Origin: Arion vulgaris
Lineage: Eukaryota > Mollusca > Gastropoda > Stylommatophora > Arionidae
Direction: 5' to 3'
Assembly (NCBI GenBank): GCA_020796225.1
Contig: CM036769.1
Span: 2,266,001 to 2,330,000, forward strand
DNA length: 64,000 nucleotides
The notes below the pieces were generated by a model. The model was not told where the DNA came from and did not search any database. It saw nothing but the letters and a program-made list of their open reading frames with translations. Of this stretch, positions 53,996 through 64,000 are shown piece after piece (the stretch's first letter is position 1; each line of letters opens with the position of its first letter). A program made the position numbers and the translations under genes.

Positions 53996-54062
53996 TTGAT
54001 GTGAACGTTCTGTGTTGGCACCGATAGCATACTGTTGGAAGAAACATTATCTTGCACATTGC
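53990..54062 (-). pseudogene. LINE-L upstream coding flank of the 57-bp array, antisense
   Basis: Antisense it reads MFLPTVCYRCQHRTFTSNN, then RRKLVTTEM. This is the LP.LCY.CQTWTL motif that follows the RT thumb. It equals the LINE-X sequence FLPTLCYQCQTWSLAATHHR in position. Confidence 0.75.
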
Positions 54063-54106
54063 TGCTTTTTTCTGTTATAATAATATATAGGAACCCTTTG
54101 TCATCT

Positions 54107-54370
54107 TCTACTTCTTCTTCCTTTTCACCTTTCAACTCCCAACGGAGCACAGGTCTTCAACAATCTTCTTCTAGCTCTTCCCCTCTCTTGCCATCACTTC
54201 AAATTCTTTCCATGTTTTACCTATCCTTTTAATATCAGCCTCCAGCTGTTTTCTCCATTTATGTCTTGGCCTTTCACTACTCCTCTTTCCCAGCGGGTTC
54301 CAAAACAGTGTCTGTCTTGCAATGCTTACGGTCGGTTTTCTCAATATCTTTTCATACCCGTAGTATGTTG
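54107..54370 (-). pseudogene. LINE-H fragment, antisense
   Basis: Antisense it reads ILRKPTVSIARQTLFWNPLG, KRSSERPRHKWRKQLEADIK and RIGKTWKEFEVMAREGKS. It then continues in the EDLCSVGS-stop frame. It carries one MAREGKS, the segment amplified at 1-329. Confidence 0.85.
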
Positions 54371-54720
54371 GATAATACAGTGTTAGTCCCATATTCAAGC
54401 CGGCCGCCCGCCTGCCCAGCGTGTTCGTAGCGCGTTGGACGACGGTGTGACAGGCCTTCTGTGAGTGCGGGTTCAGTTCCGCGGGCTGGCATAAAAGCCA
54501 CAGGTTCTCCAGATTTACGGTGTTCGTGGCACCGAACCGAAGGTTTACTGTGTCCATGGCACCGAGCGGAAGAGCTGAAGGCTCAAGTGCTTCTGGATCG
54601 GTAAAAACAAAACCAAAAAAATTCAACCCGGCCATTTTTACTTCCCGATGCGTTTCCTGGTACCCAACTGAGACTGGGTCAAACTGACAGCACAAACGCA
54701 TTGTATCTCTGAACTACCAG
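54370..54720 (-). mobile_element. SINE-E copy, antisense, interrupted by SINE-C
   Basis: The left part ggataatacagtgttagtcc and the right part tttcctggtacccaactgag, ctgggtcaaa match SINE-E at 24.60-24.73 kb. The tRNA head region on the right is degenerate. Confidence 0.55.
54406..54620 (+). mobile_element. tRNA-derived SINE-C with 13-bp target duplication
   Basis: Flanked by attcaagccggcc (54393-54405) and attcaacccggcc (54621-54633), one mismatch. Head gttcgtagcgcgttggacga with B box cgggttcagttccgcgg, body ttctccagatttacggtgtt and ggcaccgaaccgaagg, tail ggtaaaaacaaaaccaaaaaa. It aligns with 18505-18688. Confidence 0.88.
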
Positions 54721-55010
54721 AACCCATTATCTTTTTCAATATTATCCATTATCTGTCTGTATTTTTATCTGTTTGCATTTCTACTGTGTTTTGTATGTGT
54801 GTGTGTTAAATTTGCGAGCAAACATTAAAAAAATGACTTCTAACTAGCTCTATCTGTCAGGATGGTGGAGGACAGTGTTAAACGTTATCGACCCACAGCA
54901 GATGGGGAGAAGTAATAACGGGACTGATGTCGTCACAGCTGTTATACAAGCTGTGCTAGTCACAGTTGTTATACAAGCTATTCTATAATATAATATTAAT
55001 ATTAGTAGTC
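54721..55010. other. No recognisable gene
   Basis: The stretch aggatggtggaggacagtg, gttatcgacccacagcag may be a decayed LINE end, but I cannot show it. Confidence 0.3.
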
Positions 55011-58000
55011 ATATTAGTTATCTTACAACGCAATATAACATCATATTAGTTATCTTACAACGCACTATAACATCATATTAGTTATCTTACAACGTACTAT
55101 AACAACATATTAGTTATCTTACAACGTACTATAACAACATATTAGTTATCTTACAACGTACTATAACATCATATTAGTTATCTTACAACGTACTATAACA
55201 ACATATTAGTTATCTTACAACGCAATATAACATCATATTAGTTATCTTACAACGCACTATAACATCATATTAGTTATCTTACAACGTACTATAACAACAT
55301 ATTAGTTATCTTACAACGTACTATAACAACATATTAGTTATCTTACAACGTACTATAACATCATATTAGTTATCTTACAACGTACTATAACAACATATTA
55401 GTTATCTTACAACGCACTATAACACCATATTAGTTATCTTACAACGTACTATAACAACATATTAGTTATCTTACAACGTACTATAACAACATATTAGTTA
55501 TCTTACAACGCACTATAACAACATATTAGTTATCTTACAACGTACTATAACATCATATTAGTTATCTTACAACGTACTATAACAACATATTAGTTATCTT
55601 ACAACGTACTATAACATCATATTAGTTATCTTACAACACACTATAACACCATATTAGTTATCTTACAACACACTATAACACCATATTAGTTATCTTACAA
55701 CACACTATAACATCATATTAGTTATCTTACAACACACTATAACAACATATTAGTTATCTTACAACGTACTATAACAACATATTAGTTATCTTACAACGTA
55801 CTATAACATCATATTAGTTATCTTACAACGTACTATAACATCATATTAGTTATCTTACAACACACTATAACAACATATTAGTTATCTTACAACGTACTAT
55901 AACATCATATTAGTTATCTTACAACGCACTATAACATCATATTAGTTATCTTACAACACACTATAACAACATATTAGTTATCTTACAACGTACTATAACA
56001 TCATATTAGTTATCTTACAACGCACTATAACATCATATTAGTTATCTTACAACGCACTATAACGTCATATTAGTTATCTTACAACACACTATAACAACAT
56101 ATTGGTTATCTTACAACGCACTATAACAACATATTAGTTATCTTACAACACACTATAACATCATATTAGTTATCTTACAACGTACTATAACATCATATTA
56201 GTTATCTTACAACGTACTATAACAACATATTAGTTATCTTACAACGTACTATAACAACATATTAGTTATCTTACAACGTACTATAACATCATATTAGTTA
56301 TCTTACAACGTACTATAATAACATATTAGTTATCTTACAACGTACTATAACATCATATTAGTTATCTTACAACGTACTATAACAACATATTAGTTATCTT
56401 ACAACGTACTATAACAACATATTAGTTATCTTACAACACACTATAACAACATATTAGTTATCTTACAACGTACTATAACATCATATTAGTTATCTTACAA
56501 CACACTATAACATCATATTAGTTATCTTACAACGTACTATAACAACATATTAGTTATCTTACAACGTACTATAACAACATATTAGTTATCTTACAACGTA
56601 CTATAACAACATATTAGTTATCTTACAACGTACTATAACAACATATTAGTTATCTTACAACTTACTATAACAACATATTAGTTATCTTACAACGTACTAT
56701 AACATCATATTAGTTATCTTACAACACACTATAACAACATATTAGTTATCTTACAACGTACTATAACAACATATTAGTTATCTTACAACACACTATAACA
56801 ACATATTAGTTATCTTACAACGTACTATAACATCATATTAGTTATCTTACAACGCACTATAACAACATATTAGTTATCTTACAACACACTATAACATCAT
56901 ATTAGTTATCTTACAACGTACTATAACATCATATTAGTTATCTTACAACGCACTATAACATCATATTAGTTATCTTACAACACACTATAACATCATATTA
57001 GTTATCTTACAATGCACTATAACAACATATTAGTTATCTTACAACGTACTATAACAACATATTAGTTATCTTACAACGTACTATAACAACATATTAGTTA
57101 TCTTACAACACACTATAACATCATATTAGTTATCTTACAATGCACTATAACAACATATTAGTTATCTTACAACGTACTATAACAACATATTAGTTATCTT
57201 ACAACGTACTATAACATCATATTAGTTATCTTACAACGTACTATAACATCATATTAGTTATCTTACAACGCACTATAACAACATATTAGTTATCTTACAA
57301 CGTACTATAACAACATATTAGTTATCTTACAACGTACTATAACATCATATTAGTTATCTTACAACGTACTATAACAACATATTAGTTATCTTACAACGTA
57401 CTATAACAACATATTAGTTATCTTACAACGTACTATAACATCATATTAGTTATCTTACAACGCACTATAACAACATATTAGTTATCTTACAATGCACTAT
57501 AACAACATATTAGTTATCTTACAACGTACTATAACATCATATTAGTTATCTTACAACACACTATAACAACATATTAGTTATCTTACAACGTACTATAACA
57601 TCATATTAGTTATCTTACAACGTACTATAACAACATATTAGTTATCTTACAACACACTATAACATCATATTAGTTATCTTACAACGCACTATAACAACAT
57701 ATTAGTTATCTTACAACGCACTATAACAACATATTAGTTATCTTACAACGCACTATAACAACATATTAGTTATCTTACAACGTACTATAACATCATATTA
57801 GTTATCTTACAACACACTATAACAACATATTAGTTATCTTACAACGTACTATAACAACATATTAGTTATCTTACAACACACTATAACAACATATTAGTTA
57901 TCTTACAACGCACTATAACAACATATTAGTTATCTTACAACGTACTATAACAACATATTAGTTATCTTACAACGTACTATAACAACATATTAGTTATCTT

Positions 58001-58178
58001 ACAACGTACTATAACAACATATTAGTTATCTTACAACGTACTATAACATCATATTAGTTATCTTACAACGTACTATAACAACATATTAGTTATCTTACAA
58101 CGTACTATAACAACATATTAGTTATCTTACAACGTACTATAACAACATATTAGTTATCTTACAACGTACTATAACAAC
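55011..58178. repeat. 32-bp minisatellite, 99 exact-length copies
   Basis: The array is 3168 bp, exactly 99 x 32. Units run atattagttatcttacaacg, tactataacaac. Two sites vary (aacaac/aacatc/aacacc and acgtact/acgcact/acacact), with rare singletons. Stop codons in every frame keep it out of ORF lists. No length variants at all over 99 units is notable. Confidence 0.97.
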
Positions 58179-58690
58179 ATATTATTATTATAACAGTTTG
58201 TAGCAGTCTTCTTCTTCTGCGATTAACTTCTGCTATGCCACTACTCCAGTATAAGTCATAAACAGGGCGGTGCGCTTGGTTGATGCACAGAGCGTTTTTA
58301 GTTATATAATTCTGCATAAGCACAACAAAATGACAATCAAAGTTTAGAATTTAAAGTAATACACAAAATGGTGACGAATGTTTGCAAAGGTGTATCCCTA
58401 TTACATATTATAAAAAGCAGTATGACATAGTGAACAAATGATACCTTCCCCTTCTATCAATGAAAATAAATTGTGTGTGTATACGCCAATGACAATCGTA
58501 CTGATACAATGTGAAATGATTAATTCTACGGGATTCCCGATTTTAACTTGCGCTGAATTGTTTATGGAACACGCAAATGCGCACTTTTATGAATACTTGA
58601 CTTGGGAATACTGTTAAACTTCTACACGTATACCAAATCAACATCGCTATTATTTTACTCAGAACAAATACGTAAAATCTTACAGCACTA
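58179..58690. other. AT-rich, no recognisable gene
   Basis: Unique sequence between the 32-bp array and LINE-X. No motif-bearing frames. Confidence 0.4.
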
Positions 58691-59845
58691 GAGGTTTGGG
58701 TGGGCAAAAAATACTTTATGAAGGTCGTAACTGTTACGACAGAATAGATAGAAGTATTCTATGGGAAACACTAGAAAACTATGGGATCAAGGGACAACTG
58801 CTAGACAATATCAGAGCAATATACACAAATAGCCACAGTGTGATAAGAACAACAGACGGAATGACAGACTCATTCGAAACAAAATCAGGAGTAAGACAAG
58901 GTTGTGTGCTCTCACCTCTTCTCTTCAACATATATATAGACAGAATAGTGAAGATGCACAGTACGAAAAGACCATAGTGACATAGACAATGATCACGACG
59001 ACCAATTAAACAACCAAATCAACGAATTGCTTTTTGCGGACTACCAAAGTTTAATGTATAAAGATGAAGATCAGCTACAACATTACATGAATTCTATGCT
59101 AATAGCATGTAGAAAGTACAACATGAAAATCAACAAACAACAGACCGAGACCATGAAAATCAGCAGAACACCAAGCCAAGCAAACATACAAATAGATAAC
59201 ACCAGAGTAAAGCAAGTTTCTGAATTCCAATATTTAGGCAGCATTTTTACAGAGGACGGAAAACTAGATAGAGAAATAGAGACAAGGTATCAAAAAGCAA
59301 ATGCAGTGACCTACCAGCTGGCACCATTACTACAACACCCAAAGATCAAGATGGAAGGGAAAAGACAGATGATTAAAAAGTATTTTCCTACCAACACTTT
59401 GTTACCTGTGCCAAACTTGGTCTCTTACAGCAACACATCACAGAAAGCTCACCACGTGTGAAATGAAATGCTTGAGAAAGGCAGTGGAGATCACCAGGAA
59501 AGATAGACTACGAAATGAGGACATCAGAAGCAGAGTGGGCATAACTTCATGCACCGAATATATCGAAAGACAACAAATGCAGTGGTTTGGACACTTAATG
59601 AGAATGAAATACAACCAACCACCAATAACAGCATACAATAAAAGAGATCGGGTACTAGAACTAAGGGAAGACCAAGAAAAAGATGATTAGACAATATCAA
59701 GACCACACTACATAAACACGGATACAACACAACAAGGGCAACTCATCTAGCCTTAGAACGCAAATTAAAGCTTTCATCCCTACGCTTAACGGCAAGAGTG
59801 GACAGCCAACTACATCTTCCACCTGGGAATAGACAATAGTAACTG
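58690..59845 (+). pseudogene. LINE-X: reverse transcriptase domain to C-terminus, longest copy
   Basis: A 5'-truncated RTE-like or endonuclease-RT type LINE. It contains YDRIDRSILWETLENYGIKG, GVRQGCVLSPLLFNIYID (RT motif 4 region), then after a shift LLFADYQSLM. There the catalytic FADD has become FADY, a g-to-t change in the second Asp codon. VSEFQYLGSIFTEDGKLDRE, KCLRKA, SCTEYIERQQMQWFGHLMRM and RKLKLSSLRLTARVDSQLHL follow, then PPGNRQ-stop. At least three frameshifts or stops. Its 3' end is single-copy, unlike the 35.5-kb and 40.6-kb copies. Confidence 0.92.
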
Positions 59846-60415
59846 TTATCTATAGAAAAATGTAAAAATCAATAATTTATGTCAAGTGAATGATTTTGTA
59901 TCAGTCGGTAAAGATGTTCACGAATATTGGAACGAATTATAAGTTAGCCGTTATCTCGGAAAGACGATTAAATATAAAAGAGTTTACGGTAAATATTTAA
60001 TTAAGTGTAGAATAACTTATAAGCCAGGCCACCTTTATTTATAATAATGTTCTTACCAAAAGTACGCTCGGGAAAAAGAAACGGAACATTAAGTGTAGAC
60101 GACTAAACTAAATATTCAATAGCTATTGCTGGAAATTATTCCACGTATTCGTTTATTGAACTAATTGTGGAGTTATCAAGACATCTGTTGGAATGTGTCT
60201 ACATCATAGGGTCCACTGACATCACTCAAAACGATCACGTCAATATGTCTACAAAAGTGGATTGTATTCCGGAAATTAGGTAGGCAACTTTCCGTCAATA
60301 TTCTGTCTTTGTGTAGATTGTCTTGACATTGTGTCCGTCTGTCTGTCTGTCTGTTGAAAGTTTTACTATTTTTCCTGTCTCGTGTCTGTAATTCTTATGG
60401 AATATATATATATAA
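59846..60415. other. AT-rich, no recognisable gene
   Basis: Unique sequence with a short (TGTC)n at about 60331-60353 and (TA)n near 60402. Nothing else recognisable. Confidence 0.4.
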
Positions 60416-61005
60416 AATCGATTCTAGTATCTGGGAATATTCCTAACATCAGATGGAAGATGTACAACAGAGATTAGGAGTAGAATAGCTCAAGCGAAAG
60501 CAGCTTGTATGAAAATGAAAAAGCACATTGCGTGAATTCACTATCAGCGACACAGCGGGTGCGAGGACTCCAGTGCTATATTGAACCAATACTTATGTAT
60601 GGCATCGAATCATGGACAATGAACAAAAAATCAATAAGATCATTGGAAGCCACATAGATGTGGTTTTAGAAAATAATGCTGAAAATTCCATGGACAGCGA
60701 AGAAAACAAATGAGGTTTTAAATCAGGCCTGCACACAAAGAAACCTTATCAAAAGAATAAGAATCCGACAATCAAGATTCTTCTTGCATATAATGTGAAG
60801 AGAAGGTTTAGGACAGTTAGTGACAACAGGTAAAATTCAGGGAAGGAGAGATCGTGGAAGACAGAGGGAGTAGATGTTGGTTGGTTTGACATTGTGGTTC
60901 GTTCCGACAAAAGATCGATAATAGAACTGATAAACTGTACCAAGGAGAGAGTTGTGGAGAGAGATATGATCGCCTACACCGGCAGGCATAGCGCTTGATT
61001 AATTG
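60416..61005 (+). pseudogene. LINE-G fragment: RT C-terminal region
   Basis: Across several frames it reads YLGIFLTSDGRCTTEIRSRI, AQAKAACMKMKKHIA, IEPILMYGIESWTMNKKSIR, SLEAT.MWF, MLKIPWTAKKTNEVLNQA, LIKRIRIRQSRFFLHIM, RDRGRQRE and a final MIAYTGRHSA-stop. It is the same family as 24794-25265. Multiple stops. Confidence 0.88.
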
Positions 61006-61026
61006 ATACGTATACTTTTATGTATG

Positions 61027-62428
61027 TGTGTGTACTTATTTTAGTATGTGTACGTGTGTACTTATTTTAGTATGTGTACGTGTGTACTTATTTTAGTATG
61101 TGTGCGTGTGTACTTATTTTAGTAAGTGTACGTATGTGCTTATTTTAGTAAGTGTACGTGTGTACTTATTTTAGTATGTGTACGTGTGTACTTATTTTAG
61201 TATGTGTGTGTGTACTTATTTTAGTATGTGTACGTGTGTACTTATTTTAGTATGTGTACGTGTGTACTTATTTTAGTATGTGTGCGTGTGTACTTATTTT
61301 AGTAAGTGTACGTGTGTACTTATTTTAGTAAGTGTACGTATGTGCTTATTTTAGTAAGTGTACGTGTGTACTTATTTTAGTATGTGTACGTGTGTACTTA
61401 TTTTAGTAAGTGTACGTGTGTACTTATTTTAGTAAGTGTACGTGTGTACTTATTTTAGTATGTGTACATATGTGCTTATTTTAGTAAGTGTACGTGTGTA
61501 CTTATTTTAGTATGTGTACGTGTGTACTTATTTTAGTAAGTGTACGTGTGTACTTATTTTAGTATGTGTACGTGTGTACTTATTTTAGTATGTGTACGTG
61601 TGTACTTATTTTAGTATGTGTACGTGTGTGCTTATTTTAGTAAGTGTACGTGTGTACTTATTTTAGTATGTGTACGTGTGTACTTATTTTAGTAAGTGTA
61701 CGTGTGTACTTATTTTAGTATGTGTACGTGTGTACTTATTTTAGTAAGTACGTGTGTACTTATTTTAGTATGTGTACGTGTGTACTTATTTTAGTATGTG
61801 TACGTGTGTGCTTATTTTAGTATGTGTACGTGTGTGCTTATTTTAGTATGTGTACGTGTGTACTTATTTTAGTATGTGTGCGTGTGTACTTATTTTAGTA
61901 AGTGTACGTGTGTACTTATTTTAGTATGTGTGCGTGTGTACTTATTTTAGTAAGTGTACGTGTGTACTTATTTTAGTATGTGTACGTGTGTACTTATTTT
62001 AGTATGTGTACGTGTGTGCTTATTTTAGTATGTGTACGTGTGTGCTTATTTTAGTATGTGTACGTGTGTACTTATTTTAGTATGTGTGCGTGTGTACTTA
62101 TTTTAGTAAGTGTACGTGTGTACTTATTTTAGTATGTGTACGTGTGTACTTATTTTAGTAAGTGTACGTGTGTACTTATTTTAGTAAGTGTACGTGTGTA
62201 CTTGTTTTAGTATGTGTGCGTGTGTACTTATTTTAGTAAGTGTACGTGTGTATTTATTTTAGTATGTGTACGTGTGTACTTATTTTAGTATGTGTACGTA
62301 TGTGCTTATTTTAGTATGTGTGCGTGTGTACTTATTTTAGTATGTGTGCGTGTGTACTTATTTTAGTATGTGTGCGTGTGTACTTATTTTAGTATGTGTA
62401 CGTGTGTACTTATTTTAGTATGTGTACG
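61027..62428. repeat. 26-bp minisatellite, about 54 copies
   Basis: Units run tgtgtacttattttagtatg, tgtacg, with agtaag/agtatg, gtgc/gtac and tgcg variants. One unit near 61748 is 2 bp short and one near 61205 is 4 bp short. Confidence 0.95.
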
Positions 62429-62539
62429 CATGTATGTAATCCACTGGTCATTGAAGCAATGTCTGGTACAATATGAAAATTTAAATCAAAACATTAATAC
62501 TTTTATAACTATTTTCACACATTCCTTCCTTGCTTCCTT

Positions 62540-63003
62540 TCTTTCGCTTGAAATATTGTCTATATATTCAATGTTGTCTCTTGTATCCTTCCTTCCTTTC
62601 GTTCGCTTGAAATATTGTCTATATATTCAATGTTGTCTCTTGTATTGTTTCCTTCCTTTCGTTCGCTTGAAATATTGTCTATATATTCAATGTTGTCTCT
62701 TGTATTGTTTCCTTCCTTTCGTTCGCTTGAAATATTGTCTATATATTCAATGTTGTCTCTTGTATTGTTTCCTTCCTTTTGTTCGCCTGAAATATTGTCT
62801 ATATATTCAATGTTGTCTCTTGTATTGTTTCCTTCCTTTCGTTCGCTTGAAATATTGTCTATATATTCAATGTTGTCTCTTGTATCCTTCCTTCCTTTCG
62901 TTCGCTTAAAATATTATCTATATATTCAATGTTGTCTCTTGTACTGTTTCCTTCCTTTCGTTCGCTTAAAATATTGTCTATATATTCAATGTTGTCTCTT
63001 GTA
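62540..63003. repeat. 57/60-bp minisatellite, 8 copies
   Basis: Units run cttgaaatattgtctatata, ttcaatgttgtctcttgtat, tgtttccttcctttcgttcg. Two units lack 3 bp (tatccttcc instead of tattgtttcc). Periods are multiples of three, so frames stay open (LEILSIYSMLSLVLFPSFRS). Not a gene. Confidence 0.95.
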
Positions 63004-63149
63004 TAAACTTCACTGTTTTGATAACTCGCACAGAAACTCATGTAGTTTTATTCCCAGTGTTGTTTTACTAGCCTTTTGAGCTTGTTTGAAAACATAACAT
63101 TTGGTGCAATCTTGAAGCATGTGTTATGCAGCCTGGGATGTCTATCCAC

Positions 63150-63541
63150 ATGTACACATAGTTGAATTGCCAATCCATGTGTACACATAGTTGAATTGTC
63201 AATCCACGTGTACACATAGTTGAATTGTCAATCTATGTGTACACATATTTGAATTGCCAATTCACGTGTACACATAGTTGAATTGCCAATCCACGTGTAC
63301 ACATAGTTGAATTGTCAATCCATGTGTACACATAGTTGAATTGCCAATTCACGTGTACACATAGTTGAATTGCCAATCCACGTGTACACATAGTTGAATT
63401 GCCAATCCATGTGTACACATAGTTGAATTACCAATCCATGTGTACACATAGTTGAATTGCCAATCCATGTGTACACATAGTTGAATTACCAATCCATGTG
63501 TACACATAGTTGAATTGCCAATCCACGTGTACACATAGTTG
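63150..63541. repeat. 29-bp minisatellite, about 13.5 copies
   Basis: Units run cacatagttgaattgccaat, ccacgtgta, with caat/taat and cacg/catg variants. This unit is unrelated to the 29-bp unit at 19 kb. Confidence 0.95.
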
Positions 63542-63731
63542 AAGTGAAAATCTTGAATTGTGTATCCCTGTGGTTAGGTAGTATATTGTGTTGCGTTGTG
63601 TTCAGATGCATAGAATGACAACTTGTTCTAATCTACTCATATGTTGGTTCACATATTATATGTTCATTTAATCATATAAAATGAACATATAATATAAATA
63701 GATATATATATAACATACATATTAAATTAGT

Positions 63732-63975
63732 GGGCGTCTGTAGCTTAAGTGATTGTGAGCTCGATCACAACCTAAGTGTACCTGGTTCAAACCCCACGGC
63801 GGGCAGTTTGGAAGCAAATTTGTTCCCGTGGTAACTAGCGGTAAAAATAGACTCCACCTTTCAGAAAACAATGGCTAACTACTGAACGTACAAGTGGTGC
63901 CTAGAAAATTGACGGCTCCTTTACTGTGGTTGATTGTGACGTCCTGTAAAAGATATGCAACGATTTTTATTTTCT
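63732..63975 (+). mobile_element. SINE-A, uninterrupted copy near the window end
   Basis: tRNA-like head gggcgtctgtagcttaagtg with B box ctggttcaaaccccac, body tttcagaaaacaatggctaa, ctactgaacgtacaagtgg and actgtggttgattgtgacg, end cctgtaaaagatatgcaacg. It is the reference that shows the SINE at 39.65 kb is split. An (ATT)n run follows at the window edge. Confidence 0.88.
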
Positions 63976-64000
63976 TCGTTAATTATATTATTATTATTAT

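Noticed and set aside
62370..63079. 154-179 codon frames of LEILSIYSMLSLV repeats
   Set aside because: They come from the 57/60-bp array. Periods are multiples of three and frames are open on several strands at once.

Overview
The window looks like repeat-saturated, intergenic or heterochromatic DNA from an animal genome. I found no convincing host protein-coding gene, rRNA or functional tRNA. Three things mark it as metazoan: many 5'-truncated non-LTR retrotransposon (LINE) tails, several tRNA-derived SINE families, and one complete non-autonomous hAT transposon with an 8-bp target-site duplication. My best guess is a mollusc, perhaps a gastropod. This rests on the style of the LINE RNase H/reverse transcriptase proteins and on the hAT copy resembling the SPIN family, which I recall being reported from a pond snail. 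It is inference, not proof.

Layout. Positions 1-9.9 kb hold LINE remnants, a SPIN-like hAT (1943-2286), SINEs inserted in a degenerate TC-rich satellite (4.7-5.95 kb), an unclassified 560-bp dispersed repeat present twice, and small minisatellites. From 9.9 to 24 kb there are large arrays: a tetranucleotide compound, 59 bp x 41, 11 bp x ~87, 12 bp x 13, 43 bp x 17, 29 bp x 51, 35 bp x 12 and 23 bp x 33, separated by SINE and LINE copies. From 24 to 33.6 kb there are antisense LINE tails, then a 40-bp array and a 5.7-kb 48-bp array. From 33.6 to 41.5 kb there is a mosaic of LINE and SINE insertions, several nested with clear target-site duplications. From 41.6 to 54 kb there is an 11.1-kb array of 47 bp and a 57-bp array, both apparently inside one antisense LINE. 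From 55 to 64 kb there are a 32 bp x 99 array, two LINE remnants, three more arrays and a SINE.

Tandem arrays cover roughly 35 kb, a little over half the window. The main observation is where they come from. For about a dozen arrays, the monomer or the sequence at both array edges can be read as a segment of a local SINE or LINE, and single-copy versions of the same segment often occur elsewhere in the window. Three arrays sit in three separate copies of one SINE family. Two sit at the same 3'-terminal segment of two separate copies of one LINE family. Several in LINE coding sequence have periods of whole codons (48, 48 and 57 bp). The window therefore reads as a record of retroposon insertion followed by local tandem amplification.

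Long open frames across the arrays follow from the repeat periods and are not annotated as genes. Family labels (SINE-A, LINE-X and so on) are local names used only to link copies within this window.
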